From positions 2,108,001-2,172,000 of the forward strand of contig JAAXNY010000008.1 in the NCBI GenBank assembly GCA_013420905.1: a DNA stretch of 64,000 bases, read 5' to 3'. The notes beneath the pieces were generated by a model, which was given only the letters and a program-made list of their open reading frames with translations, was not told the origin of the DNA and searched no databases. The translations under genes were made by a program, and so were the position numbers. Below, piece after piece: positions 23,442 to 35,500 of this stretch (positions within the stretch are counted from its first letter, which is position 1; each line of letters starts with the position of its first letter). The DNA is from Collybia mongolica (taxonomy: Eukaryota; Basidiomycota; Agaricomycetes; Agaricales; Clitocybaceae).

Positions 23442-25482
23442 ATGTCGGTCTTCCCCCACTCTCATATATTTATTGGGCCCACATTCACGGTCGTGATATC
23501 TGGTCCCCATATCCAGGTGATACACTCATCGTACGCTCCCCCGCACGCCTTCCATGCCCGTGCCGTCTTGCTCACGAAAGTCACGGCAGGACGGGCGATG
23601 TCGCCCACACCACAGCCGGGCGCGATGACGTGCTCAAGGCGGGCCCCGTGCGGTGCGCCGCCGTCGACAGGTCAAACAGGTACCTCGCTACGTCGGGCGA
23701 GAACAAGCAGCTGAAGGTCTGGGAAATCGATAGACTGAAACTGCTGAATGAACGGCAAGTTTCCCTTTTTTTTTGTTCCTTTCTGTCGGCCTGCGGTTAA
23801 CCCTCCCGACGCCAGTGAACTCCCAAAACGACCCACCAAGGTTGCATTCACGGCAGACGGCCAGACGATCCTCGTTGCGGATAAATTCGGCGACATCTTC
23901 AGGTGCGCAGGTTGGTTGCGCTCTGATCCCTCTGAACCCAAGCTCGGACTTGTTTATTACAGCTACTCATTCCAGTTCACGCCGCTTACAGTGGAACCAA
24001 AAAAAAAAGACGCGCTGTCGTCGCACGAGAACCCGTCGGGGGGCCAGCTTATCCTGGGGCACACGTCGCTCCTCAACGCCTTCCTCCTCAGCGCCGACGA
24101 GCGGTACATCATCACCGCGGATCGCGACGAGCATATACGCGTCAGCTGGTACCCACAGGGCTACAATATCGAGATGTACTGTTTGGGGCACACAAAGTAC
24201 GTGCGACAATCCCCTTTCTTATACTATCTGACTGGCATAGCTGATGGGCCGCACGTGTGATAGGTTCGTTTCTGCCATCCACAACCCGGCCTTCGCACCC
24301 GCGGACCTTATCTCGGGGGGAGGCGATGCGACACTGAAGGTCTGGGACTGGATGGCGGGGACGGTAAAACACGAGATTAGAGTTTGGGATGCGGTCGAGC
24401 CGTACATCAAGGTTCGCAGCATGAAGCGGAGGAGGGGTGAAGACGGGGAGGAGCCTCACGAGGGAACACGACGTGGGAAGGGCAAAAAGACAAAGGGCAA
24501 AGGAAAGGCAAATGCGAAAGAGGACTTGAACGCGCCCGTAGGTGGTCAGAATGCCGAGGCATCTGTAAGTGGCCAGCTAGAGGCGGAACAGAGTGCCATG
24601 CTAGAAAGTACCTCGACAATGGAATGGGGCGAAAAGGTTCTCGTGGTGCACAAAATCGAGACGGTCACGTCGGATACTCGACACTACATCATCTTCAGCG
24701 CTGTTGGGTATGTCCTTGTGGCTTTTCGATCACAATAGCGCACTCACACACCTCCGTAGTGCAACAGCGCTGTTTACATGCTCGTACCCTGATGGAACCA
24801 CGACGGCGGACATCCGTTCGTTTGATTTAGGCCAACCTATCGTGGATTTCGTGATATCCAACGATGGTCTTATCTGGGTCTCTCTTGATGCAAACTGGTC
24901 TGAAGAGGAGTCCAAGATATCTGGGCCCCCGTCCAACTTGATTCGGGTTCTCAAAATATCAGCTGGCGAGGTAAAACGAAAAGTCCCTGTGTTGGTTCAC
25001 ATCATTGACATCGTTGACCTCTACTGCGTTTAGCTTGTAGTAACATCCCCCGACTCGCCGCTCCTTGTTTCGCTGAACGAGAAATGTCGAATTTCGGGTA
25101 TGTTCCTTACGGAAAGCCATGTGCCTATCGCCTCACCTTTATTTCAACAGCGACGACGAATGAACTGAAGAAACTCGACATCTATGGGGACCTCACTGCT
25201 ATGCCGAAGAACACAGATGTAGAGCAAGACCAGGAGTCAGAGGCGCCTGTCGCTGAAAAATATGCGGCTAGTGGGAAACAGGTCAGCAAGAAAGAGCTGG
25301 GCAGGCTGAAGAGTAAGCAAGCGGTCCTCGCCAAAATGCAGGCTGGAGGAAGCGGGGGTGCGCACGCAAGGGATGAAGAGTCTGGGATACAGGAGCCGGA
25401 ATGGAAGAAGAGCAAGTCTGAAGAACATGGGGGTGGTACATCAGGAACACAAGATGTATTGATGGATGAGGTTACAGCATAA
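23442..25482 (+). CDS. trm82: tRNA (guanine-N7)-methyltransferase non-catalytic WD40 subunit Trm82
   Basis: Trm82 (WDR4) is the beta-propeller partner that stabilises Trm8 for m7G46 formation in tRNA. Start ATG 23442 (MSVFPHSHIFIGPTFTVVIS). The first intron is best placed at 23531-23589, because that joins HIQVIHS to STGDVAHTTAG in frame. WD units follow: LATSGENKQLKVWEID, then PKRPTKVAFTADGQTILVAD KFGDIF. The Trm82 hallmark is at about 24130: RYIITADRDEHIRVSWYPQG then YCLGHTKFVSAI. LISGGGDATLKVWDW comes next. A Lys/Arg/Glu-rich insert (24420-24600) interrupts the propeller, as in other fungal copies. The C-terminal tail after 25190 is polar. Six or so GT-AG introns. Stop at 25482. Confidence 0.9.
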
Positions 25483-26065
25483 TACTGTATTTTATGAAGT
25501 GCTACTCTTCCTGGTGGCTTTGTGGTAGGTCAGGCAGTCAGCTTGTAATAAATTTAGGTCGCCTCTTGGTGCGCGTCTTTTGTTCAACTTGCGTCGCCAC
25601 TAAGGGATACGTAGTATATGTAACTGGCGCAACCCTATGCTCGTAAATTGATTCAATTGGGACCCCAGCGCGACACCTTGAATAACCAACCATGGTGCGT
25701 ATGTATAGCAACTTGGATTTATTTTTCTTCCGAAACCGCAAAATATAACCCGAAGTGTAGCCCCCCTCCTCAGAGGGCGATTCCAGCGCCTCTAACAGAT
25801 TTATATACATATTTGAGATAACCACCTCTAAACTTCGATAATGGTGTCCATGCTTGGGAAATCAGATGTGGGATAAATTAACCTCCACCTCTAGCTGCGA
25901 CTGAAGGAGTCGTCGTAGCAAAATCATTTTGAAGCTTGTTTGAAGCATGAACTGGATATTTGTTGCTGCTGGTGCATATTGAACAAAACCTTCAGCACGT
26001 GGCTGCGCTTCCTATTCTGCCATTGGCAAGATTCAAAATTCACTAGAGTAAAAAAGCAGGCCAAT
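25483..26065. other. Intergenic between trm82 and paf1
   Basis: About 580 bp, AT-richer than its neighbours. It should contain the trm82 3' end and the paf1 promoter. No gene seen. Confidence 0.5.
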
Positions 26066-27627
26066 ATGAGCAAGAAAAGGTAACAAATTCACGATACGAT
26101 TTTTTACAATAACTGATAGTCACAAGCTCCAAGCTAGACCTTTTAGTACGCGTTCGTTACTCCAATCCGCTGCCTGCGCCGCCATGTCCACCAAAACTTC
26201 TCGATATTCCAACCAACCCGATGCGATATGCACGCCCGGAATTTTTAAACTCGTTGGCTAACGACACCCCACTTCCCATGATTGTCGATGCAGAGTGTGG
26301 AATGCCACTAGACCTTGGCAAATGGGAGTCATTATGGGAGGAAGACGCGGACGATACAGGTATTTCACAGCTGTCCTTGTCACAGTTTATCAAGTCTGAT
26401 TCGCGCGCGAAAGGTCTAAATCCCGATCCTTCGAATCTACCCGCACTTGATCCAAAAGATGCCTTCCTGTTAGGAGATCTACTGACATCGTCCGGACCCT
26501 ACTCAAGCGGCCCATCGGGATCCAATACACCAGCAACACCTTTGGCTCACGTTCCCTGGCTTCGAAAGACAGAGTACATCAGTAGAGAGGGTGTACAACG
26601 GACCAGTAGCCATGAACCGTATGTTTTGCTTCTCTGTGGACCTCGGCATCTGCTCAATTGGCCTTGCAGAAAACACGTAATGTCTGCACCCATAGATGTT
26701 TCTCGTTCTGCACAATTACGCGACATCGAGGCATCATTTGCAGCCTGCAACGACAATTTCTCACTCGAGACTCTCACCCACCCCAATAAACCGGGCGTGA
26801 CTGCCGTCGAATCTTACGAAGTCCTCCCAGACGCCGACATCTGGCCTAACCAGTACGATCTTTTCAGGTTTTCAGAACGACCGGGGGAGAAGCCCTTCGA
26901 TGTGCGTAGCTGCTTCGAGGCTTGTTCACGACGTATTCGCTTACCGTGTTGCAGGTTGATGATCCACGCTTGGACTGCGCAATCCTCCGCCCAATGAAAT
27001 CTGACCACGATTCCTTCCTTGCTTATTATCTTACCCAGGATGACGATTCGGCGTTGAAATTCAAAGAAACAAGGTTTGGCATTCCTCCATATGAGGTGCC
27101 AGAAAATCAAGAGGTGTGTAGTACGACATTACAACTTATAGGAACTTATAGGCCGTAGGAAACTATCTTCCATTTCGTTCGTGACTACGAAACTGTCAAG
27201 GTAGAGCAGGAGGTGCCAAACGAGTTTTTACTCGTAATACACGACGGCGATACCCAAGAGGGTTTCGATGATCTCACGAGCAACAAAACCAAACCTAGGT
27301 ACCGGGAAAAGGGTGCATATTACAAAAATATCGAACGTAAGATGTTGCTCAAGAAGAAGCGTGCAAATGTGGGCATTTCATGAAATTCAGCAGGCCGTAT
27401 CATACTCATGCCGGTTTTAGATGTACGAACAGTATGAAGATAAATGGGAGATCATCCGAGTGACACATGCTGTAATGAGCAAGGAAGAGGAGGATGAACG
27501 TGAAGAGGCATTGGCGGAGGTTGCTGATCCTATGTTCCTCATGGTGAGAGGTGATGCGGATGCTGACGGAGAGATTGAGGTGGATGACACTGGGATCGTA
27601 AATGGAGGATTGGATTTCGGCCCTTAA
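26066..27627 (+). CDS. paf1: RNA polymerase II-associated factor 1 (Paf1)
   Basis: Scaffold subunit of the Paf1 complex, which travels with Pol II and promotes histone H2B ubiquitylation and H3K4/K36 methylation. The start is a 14-nt first exon (MSKK) at 26066, intron 26080-26126, then SSKLDLLVRVRYSNPLPAPP and CPPKLLDIPTNPMRYARPEF, the universal Paf1 N-terminus. Further conserved stretches are LPMIVDAECGMPLDLG, WLRKTEYISRE, YEVLPDADIWPNQYDLFRFSE, VDDPRLDCAILRPM, YYKNIERKMLLKKKR and YEDKWEIIRVTHAVMSKEE. The C-terminus is acidic, as in other Paf1 proteins. Five or more GT-AG introns; all joins keep frame. The ATG at 26221 is internal and not the true start. Confidence 0.92.
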
Positions 27628-28730
27628 ACGTAAGGAGTTGTTTTTGTCTCTATCTTATCTTTGCGAGGTTGTTGCTCTGATTTCTTGCTTTGAATTTGCT
27701 TTCTTTTAAGTCTTGCGATCGCATCTGAAAGTACGCAAATATCTAAGCTGATCCTGTTCGACTCATTGTACATGTTCATATTGGTGGAATTCGAGGTGGC
27801 ATACGAACATACAAATGCGACTGACGATGAGGAGGAAAGAAAAATAGAACAAGCTCTAAGCCTCGGTGAGTTCGCGCAGCCGACGGACGGTACTACGAAC
27901 CCAAGTTAGTATTCTCCAAGCCCGGAATTTTTAACCAACACACCTGCGGACGGTGGCTGCCGCTGTCGTCGAAACAGTCCATGCACCTCCAGCAATCACT
28001 TTTCTGCATGATCCACAATTCCAAATTCCAACGGCCGTCCTCTTTACGGAGTCCTATTTATTGAGTACAATGGGTGATCTTGAGTTTCTCCAAAGCAGAT
28101 TAAATCAGGATTCTACGCACCTTTCCACAGAATGTGCAGGTGTAACGCGCATGTTGTGAAATTTCCATCTTTTTGACCTGCTTACGCAGGGAGGCACCGT
28201 AACGCTATGCGTCCACGCAGTTCTTTAGTAATTGTGAAAAAGCATCAATAAGGTGCCTCAAACTCACGGTACCGTATTTTCCCGTTATTCCGACCTTCTT
28301 TGTGCGTTTTGTCTGTGGAGAGCTTCAGTTCAAATATTCCGAAAGGTAATGGCGCTGAAATCTAACCATCTTGAGGAATGTGGCTGGAGGTCTCGGCGGC
28401 TGGTTGTAACAATGATGATAATTTGATCAGGTACGTGAGAATTACAAGGCGAATTGCCGGGAACTGTACAGTTGCTCAGCCACTGGAAACGTTGGTTCGA
28501 TTATATCTTATCTAATCTGGCACCATGAGCGAGTATATCACACTGTATTCTCATTCACAAATCCAGACCAAGGTTGCTATTAGAACTCCACGTAAATTTA
28601 GTATATTAGGGAGCACAAGCTCCGAGGTGAGAAGGATAAATACAATCCAGGACTAGGACATGAATATAAGACAAACCAATTGGCATAGAATTCCGAGTCA
28701 AGTTGGGCATGTAACCTCATCACCACATCC
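27628..28730. other. Intergenic between convergent paf1 and sfh5
   Basis: About 1.1 kb. Short frames (for example 27953-28159) show no motif. It may hold remnants of a lost gene, but I cannot support one. Confidence 0.4.
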
Positions 28731-30286
28731 TCAAAATGCATCGGCTTCCCCCCCATACCGTTTCGGTAGTTCGCGAGCGTTGATGACCGGCAACAAGGCC
28801 TTCTTCATCGAATGGTGGCTCGTTCCAACGACCTCCATCTTCGACAAAGTGTTGGCGGAAATGAGCGGTTTGAAAACCCAGAAGATCCAGTTGAGCAGTG
28901 TCGGGACGTTAACGAAGAACTTCCTGTGCTGCAATCACATATATATAATTCAGCGGGACATGCGTCCTTAGAATGGCCTGACGTACAAGAAGCTCAGGAT
29001 AATGACTTTGGAAAATGTTACTGGCTTCAGATGCCGCGTTCTTGGTGTTGGCGTCCCGACTAGTGAGACTTACACCTTCGTAGTCTGCCAGGTTCACAGG
29101 TGAGATTTACCAGTAATATGTTACTGGACAAACTTGCCATGAATCTGCACGGTCTGATCAATTTCTGTGAAGTTCAGTAACATAATGCTCTTCTCCATCA
29201 ATGCAACACGCCAACTACCTCACCCATCAGCCCCTATATGATGCTGTCCAAAATAATCACACATACCGAAGGAAGCGCTGGACGTCACCAAAGACTGCTT
29301 TGAGATCCTCGTTTCCACCATATATGTTATACCTGACCAAAGCAATCAATCGTCTAGGACTTCGCAGTAGATATCATGATGCTCACACAACTGGTCTACC
29401 GCCTTTGTCGTGCCCATAGATCTTGCCAACCTGTCCGAAGATGTCCTCGGGAAACTCTTCCTTCATCGCGGCTTCCACCCCGAATGACTGACGCCATCGA
29501 AGCGTGGAAACTAGCATTTCACGCGCATCGCGAACACTAAGATTCCTGGAGCCAGCCAATTCAGATGATTCAAAGGCGACAGGACTGATAGGAATACCTC
29601 GCTCGCAAGAATTTCATCAATACTACGCTCACCCTCTCATCTATAGGATAACAAGGGTCAATACGAACGCCCCACATTGTAATTGGCATATCCCTGGCTT
29701 TGGGGTTATCAGGATATCCGTCTGCAAATACGTCCGGAAGTTGTGCCTAACAAACAAGTAGACGATGTCATTGGCTCAGTGCAATACATATGACAGCTTG
29801 ACGCACCCTCAACTCCTTCAGAGATGTCCACTCTGCCTCGGTGAAAAGTTTAGTCAAAGTGCTTTGGGGCTCTGGGATATTGGGATCTTTTTTGTTTTTG
29901 GTATCGTCCAGTGAGACATCCTCTATTGGCTGTGCAGGAATTAGAGTGGGGACGAGAGCCGCTGCTGCTGCGGGGATGGGCGAGGGTGGCATAGTTGTTG
30001 GCGTCATATCAACTGTGTTTGCTTTTACAACGGGCACTGCACCATGCTCTGGTTCCGGAGCAGAAACGGCCGTCGTTGGCTGGGGTTCAACAGTCCCTGT
30101 CGGTTGAGATGCAGGCAACGTTGGAGGTGCTGCTCCTGTGAGTTCTGATAATGAGACAGAAGCTCTCGCGGTTTGGAGTAGAATAACACTACCACCAGCT
30201 GTAATTGGATTTGGGACGTGTCCCTCAGTGAGCTGTTGTTCAGTAGGTACGGGAACCTGAATAGCTGCAGACGTGATTTCCGCCAT
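28731..30286 (-). CDS. sfh5: Sec14-like phosphatidylinositol transfer protein Sfh5 (CRAL-TRIO)
   Basis: Sfh5 moves phosphatidylinositol (and in yeast binds heme) at ER/peripheral membranes. From ATG 30286 an Ala/Pro/Thr-rich N-terminus of about 130 residues precedes LFTEAEWTSLKELRAQLPDV. The CRAL-TRIO-N helices follow (MWGVRIDPCYPIDERVSVVL, KFLRAR, SVRDAREMLVSTLRWRQSFG). The lipid-binding domain reads YGHDKGGRPVVYNLYGGNED, VQIHDYEGVSLTSRDANTKN, NIFQSHYPELLVRKFFVNVP and ISANTLSKMEVVGTS, and the gene ends LPKRYGGEADAF at 28731. Six or so short introns join in phase. It is the last ordinary gene before the transposon-rich block. Confidence 0.9.
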
Positions 30287-30820
30287 TCTAAAGTCAGAGC
30301 TAGGACTTGTGTTATATAAAGTGTTGAAGGTATCCTAGTGATTAGGTACTGGGGGTGATAGGGCACACGCCTCGACTGTGATATGGGGTGACCCCGAAAG
30401 ACTGGCAACTTAGGGACAATTTGATGCACTCTGATAAGATTGGATAAGCTCACACTTTTGAGGAAAAATATTTTGTGGGTTTCTCCTGCAAAACATCATT
30501 TATATCTATAAGTTTGTCAAGACGCTGATTAATGTATCAGTACACACTGCCCACCCCCAAAGACTGGTTGGCTGACCTCCCTGTAGGCCTCAAGTCCAGT
30601 TTTGAAGCTCACCGAGTTTTGAAGAGAAAAAGGTATGAAATATTTACCTTTGAGGTGCTGTCTTATTCTCAAAAATGTCTCAACTTGTTAGAATTGCTGT
30701 CATCAATCATATGCAGCAGTAAGTGCTATATTGCCCTTTTCTATTACATAAACTGATTTGAAGCCTCTGCTGCCACAAAATAACACTGAGAACCAAGGCC
30801 ACTGAGCAACATTCAGAAAG
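30287..30820. other. sfh5 upstream region grading into decayed repeats
   Basis: Promoter side of sfh5. From about 30,530 a 74-codon frame (MYQYTLPTPKDWLADLPVG) has no recognisable family and lies at the edge of CpG-poor sequence. Not called as a gene. Confidence 0.35.
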
Positions 30821-31014
30821 TAGTAAATCACAAATACTTACAAGAACTCAGAGTCGGTCACACAAAGTGGAGTGAAAGACAACTGGGTTATATTGTACCT
30901 GTAGTAAATCACAAATACAAGGACTACAGGTAGTCGGTAAAGAGATAGGTAAGTAACTTGGTTGGGCTCACCTCAGAGTCAGTTGCATGAAGTGAAGTGA
31001 AAAGGCAACTGAGG
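30821..31014. repeat. Imperfect direct repeat pair
   Basis: TAGTAAATCACAAATAC occurs at 30821 and 30902. Each copy is followed by a variant of CAGAGTC-gt(c/t)(a/g)c...AAGTG(a/g)AGTGAAA...GGCAACTG (about 30849-30886 and 30974-31014). Probably sub-terminal repeats of a decayed transposable element. Confidence 0.5.
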
Positions 31015-31199
31015 TGGCCCTTACTCTACCAAAGAGTAAATAAGGTGAAAGACATATCTGACATAGCCTGAGAAACCATGGCTAAGAGATGTTGTTGACC
31101 ATAGAACAAGAAGCAAAACTCAATTGTAGCCTGTGCTCTCCTGACTCCCTGATTGAAAACTGCTAGAGCCTGGATGCTTGTCCTCCACCATGTCCCCAA

Positions 31200-31760
31200 A
31201 AGGCAATCTGCCCTAAAGGACCACCTTGCTGCTTACTAAACCACCACCTCTTTTAAGGTGGAGACTGAGGGCACTCCTTAGAACTTGCTTGATCAAGCAT
31301 GGTCTGATGCTACTGACTGCATGACCAAGGCCTGGACTTCTTTCTCTAGGACCTGGAAATACATCAGTAACAACTTCATGGAACTCTACAACAGTGGAGG
31401 ACTTCACATTTGCCTGAGCCACCTCAAAGGGGGCCATTGGCTGGCCAAGGTGCATAACAGCACCATGCTCACTGCCAGATTTGCATGGGCTATTACTGGC
31501 CATGAGCCCATTGGTGCCTACTGTGACAGCTTCTTCCCTAGGGAGGATGCAGGTTACCTGCAAGTGCAGTTTCCCTTTGGAAACTGTGCCCCACATCCTT
31601 CATGACTGTAAGATGCTGTGTCACACTGAGTGTCCCAAGGGGAAAGCAATATGAATGGCAAACTCAGCCACACAGGGAAGGAAGCACCAGAGGACTAAGC
31701 AGGCTTTGCCATGGGGGGGTCCAGGCCTGGTTTATTGCAAAGGTGCCATCCACAATTGGA
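31200..31760 (+). mobile_element. LINE-like retrotransposon remnant (3' end of reverse transcriptase ORF, RNase H side)
   Basis: One frame reads SDATDCMTKAWTSFSRTWKY and LTARFAWAITGHEPIGAYCD, and a +1 frame continues ETVPHILHDCKMLCHTECP. This is the pattern seen at the end of Agaricomycete non-LTR polyproteins (ARxxRxITGHAPxGEYRxRFFP ... C.CG ... ETxxHIL..C). The frame shift inside the Cys motif and the lack of any upstream RT domain mark it as a dead fragment. The stretch contains no CpG at all. Confidence 0.55.
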
Positions 31761-32014
31761 CAGCCCCATCTATATAGGAACATTGGAAAAATACTAAGAG
31801 GTAAGTCAGAAACCTATATCAGCCTGCTAGTGCTGTGGAAACAGTCCAGGGGTAAACTGTCAGTAAGGCATAAACTACTAGCTGTAAAAGGGGTAAGGGA
31901 CATGTCACAAGGTAGGTAAACACTCTGCCAACCACTGCTGCTCCTTCTACAAATGCGACCACTCCAACACTGCAACCTGTGTCCTGGTTTGTGTTTCTAG
32001 TATAACATACATCA

Positions 32015-32480
32015 CTCTCTTGATGCTCTGGATCAGATCTAACCATGTGCAGGTGCCAACCAGGCATAGGTATTGGAATTTCACTCAGAAGCAAAGACAT
32101 GCTAAAATACCTGCTATGGGAAGTGGTATGTTTTCAACACTGTCCTCACATTTTTGTTCTGAAAATCTCTGATTCTAGTCCTGTTTGTGATTCATATGTC
32201 AGACCTGAAACTTTGGTGCAAATTTGTGATGAATGTAACTTCAGGACTTACAGTGGTTGATGTATAATATGCAGTGCTCCTGGTAAGCTTATTTCCCCCC
32301 ACCTTCCACTGTCCACCAGTTTATGTGTATTTTTAGGTATTTTGGATACTTATTACTGTGCTGAATGTACAAGGCTTGAGAAGGACCATGATAGTTGTCC
32401 CAAAATTGTCAATCTAGAGGTGCAAGTAGGACAGACCTATTTTATGAGTGGCGTCATTTACAATAGGTGGGTGATTGTAA
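32015..32480 (+). pseudogene. RDS3/PHF5A (SF3b zinc-knuckle subunit) pseudogene with introns retained
   Basis: RDS3/PHF5A is a small, extremely conserved splicing factor of the SF3b complex, about 110 residues with three zinc knots. Pieces visible in order: [15 protein letters not shown] (32031-32081), CYGKC, then after an intron (gtatgt...ctag) [26 protein letters not shown], and after a second intron (32283-32337, gtaagc...tttag) [26 protein letters not shown]. The normal GRC is G-TGA-C here (stop at 32258-32260), the expected result of CGA to TGA. The LCEK part is scrambled and the C-terminal tail is lost. Retained introns show it arose by duplication of genomic DNA, not by reverse transcription. 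Confidence 0.75.
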
Positions 32481-32545
32481 CCATCTATTAACATCTCTTA
32501 AACTTCCCACTAGGCTTCAAGGAAGGTTAGGTCATACTACAAATT

Positions 32546-33043
32546 GACTGTCCATGGTCCAGGCCACTGTACATGTGAGTACTGGCCTGGCCCTCAGGCT
32601 GGACCTGGGTCAGACCTGGCCACCCTCATATGTTGGCAGGTGGTGAAAGTGCTACCAAATAGTGGGGGTAAATAGTGGGGGAATAGAGAATGCAAGATCA
32701 GACCTCAAAAAATAATAACTCTTGTCAAAATTATTAGTAATTAATGATTTTTGATCAAATTCCTGATGTCAAGTGGCTTCAGAGCAGAAACTTCTCTGAT
32801 TATCCAGATGTGCAAGGAGTGAAAACACTAGGATAATTCATTGGGAGACAGTTGTATTTAATTGATAGATGTTAAATATGGTATGTGTCAGCAGTAGACA
32901 TCTTTCCAGACTATTAAACATTTTCTTTTTTTTTTACCACTGGACCTGGTTGACCTGGCCCGGCCCTGGCCCTCTATCAGAGGGCCAGGGCCATGTCCAG
33001 CAAAAATAGGTTGGACCTGGCCCAGACCAGACTGTGGACAGTC
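32546..33043. mobile_element. Putative non-autonomous TIR element (MITE-like)
   Basis: About 498 bp bounded by GACTGTCCA at 32546 and its complement TGGACAGTC ending at 33043; GGCC-rich sub-terminal tracts lie inside both ends. The centre is AT-rich and non-coding. A target duplication is not clear, so boundaries and class are tentative. Confidence 0.35.
32962..32992. repeat. Perfect 14-bp hairpin
   Basis: GGCCCTGGCCCTCT, loop ATC, then its exact complement. Lies inside the putative MITE and is the likely fold-back end structure of that element. Confidence 0.8.
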
Positions 33044-33578
33044 AGGACAATTTGTATTACATCACGTGATATATGAGAGCTCCATTACACTACTGTTACT
33101 TGATGTTGTTGAATCATGATACACAGGGTATGGTATTACTGGTGGACTTCCATTTGGATTGTCCAGATTAGTGAAGACCCTACGAGAACGTGTCAAACAA
33201 TGTATGCAGGCAAGAGACCAGCTCTTACTTAAGAGTTTGCATGTTGACCTAGACACATGCAGTAAGTGTTGGCTATCCTAGTTGAAGTTAAATGCTCACG
33301 GTGGATTTGAAAACCAAGAAAATATGACTGTCATCATGTGTATCAACTTTTACCTCAAGGGTCACCGTTTGTCCTAGGGGTCCAGCGGGCACTTTGTACC
33401 TGATGCAAAATCAACCAAGGAGAAGTATCAGGTGTTCCATCTATTCTACTTACAATAACATTGGAAATGGCAGCTCAAGCAACTGCTGTACAGGTCAAGG
33501 AAACTTGAAAAACACATGCATAGGATCATGCAAAATGTAGGAGCACCCTTCGCAGTTTTTGCACTGAAGGAGTGTTAA

Positions 33579-35500
33579 TCAGCAGTAGCTACACCTCATT
33601 CTCAGGCTGGAACTTACTAGATTGAATCCTCTAGGTGATGATGGACAGTTTCTGCATTGATATCTTACTCCAAATATTGGCTGAATTGGGACGTCAGCCA
33701 CAAGTGGGATACTTGGGGGAATTCTTACATGATTACAGCCATTGCAAAATAATTGGTGATCATCAGAGGAGCCCTGAACGTGTCTGGTTCCGGAGCCTAT
33801 GACAGTACGCATGTAGGATGATACCACGGAGCTTGATTTTGACCAAGGTACAGAAAGCATAACACTTGCTGCATCCCTCCCTGTCCAGAGATGTAGTGCT
33901 CTTTGACTGGTGGTTTGTAGCTGATGGGCGAGGCTTAGAATATAGGCTGATAATGAGAAGCATTTACCTCTGTTCTTTCTAGAGAGTATGGAATCTGTTA
34001 ACAGTGTTCATTTTGATAAGACATAATGACCATCTGGACAAATACCTTGATTAAAATATGCAAAGAGTTATGTCTGTTGTCATCAGAGTCAAGATTACCA
34101 GGGAGACCAGCTGATTCGCAATCCAATTAGATATCAATGGAGTCGCATATTGTGCAATGGAAAGGAGCCCCAACATGTCAAGTGAACAGCTGCATGAATT
34201 ACCATCAATGAGGTCAAACAAGCGAAACTGGTCAGCTCACTGTGCACACTTGACACCAGGATGTTTAAGGGCTAAGAAAAAGATAATTGTAAGTTGGAAG
34301 GTGTCACCTTATCAATGAAGATACCAACATTGCTCATCATTTTGGTCTGGGAGAGAATTAGGGATGAAGTTAGGTTTGCTATGAGAGCGAATGGGCCTAT
34401 CTGGGACAGCAAGGAAAGCATGAGAGGGGTGCAGCTCATGAACTTGGCTATTTTGTTGTGAGATGACAAGTAAAAGGTCATTAGCTGGAAACTTACCTGT
34501 AGCATGCATGACAGATTAATATTAGGACATGATGTGCATTTGTAGTGCTTCTGAGGCATAGCAGCTTCACAGGTTGAGCATTTTGAGATCTGAATCCTGT
34601 CCTGCTCTGCAAGTATACTTTCATGTTCAGTATAGTCAGCATAGGGAACTCTAACTTGACTTACCAATGTCCTCACAACCATTGAGGCCCCAAACCTTCT
34701 CTTTGTAAGCATGCTGCTGTTATCCCTTTCTCAGGGCAGCCCTCCACCATTGGGATGTGGCCTGTACATCACTAAGATTCCCGGAGAAGAACCTGGAGTG
34801 ATTGCAGCTTCAATTGCGTGGTGGACTCTAGTGGACTCAATGCATCCCAAACAAAGTTCATACCCTTTTGTCGATGGGTGTCCTGGGACACTGAGATTGA
34901 GACTCAATGGGACTGATAGAAGTGGTTTATGACAAAGTGTAAAGGGGTCATAAACTGTTTTGGTACTTCCTATGTATGTTTGAGATGATGCTGATGGCAC
35001 TGGTGAGGTTGAAAATGAAGGGTGGTGAGGACTATGAGGTGGATATGTAAAGTTCCTGATAAGAGATGAATCGCACCCTTTCCCCTTGATTAATATTGTA
35101 TCTTCAACAGGCATTTTCTCCCCGCAAGTGGAGCAGACATGTCTGATAGCATCCAACAATGTTCCACATTCAGAGCAATCAATATGACTCCCAGTAGGGG
35201 GTACAGAAAGTGAGAACAGCTGGAGTAACTCCTTATCAACATTGCTGCCACCATTAACCAATATGTGCTCTCTAGATGGTAAGGGATCAGAGGGTGGGTA
35301 TGGAAGGGAAGGTCGGAACAGATATGGAAGGTTTGGGGTGACAGATATCCTTGGAATTGATCTGCTGCGCCACGAGCCAATTCAAGTGCATAGATGAGGG
35401 CCGCGGCCTCATGCCATTAGAAATTTGGTCGAATTGCCCATTCATGCACTCATTGTAGCTAGAATCCTGTGTCTGCAAAGTAGATGATCCCACTGATGTG
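33579..35500 (-). pseudogene. ZZ-type zinc-finger protein pseudogene
   Basis: Leftward fragments in several frames carry paired Cys motifs of ZZ/RING-like domains. These are HIDCSECGTLLDAIRHVC (about 35180), YELCLGCIESTRVHH (34850), ADYTEHESIL and SKCSTCEAAMPQKHYKC (34600-34530), KVHELHPSHAFLAVPDRPIR (34450), and CNGCNHVRIP then FGVRYQCRNCPSSPRGFN (33770-33640). This order matches a common Agaricomycete ZZ-domain protein family of unknown role. Several frame breaks between these blocks, some not explained by clean introns, and low CpG indicate a pseudogene. The 5' end is unclear. Confidence 0.5.

Noticed and set aside
34226..34250. CACTGTGCACACTTG, resembling a Plavaka terminus
   Set aside because: No partner end, sub-terminal repeats or transposase in the right position; could be chance.
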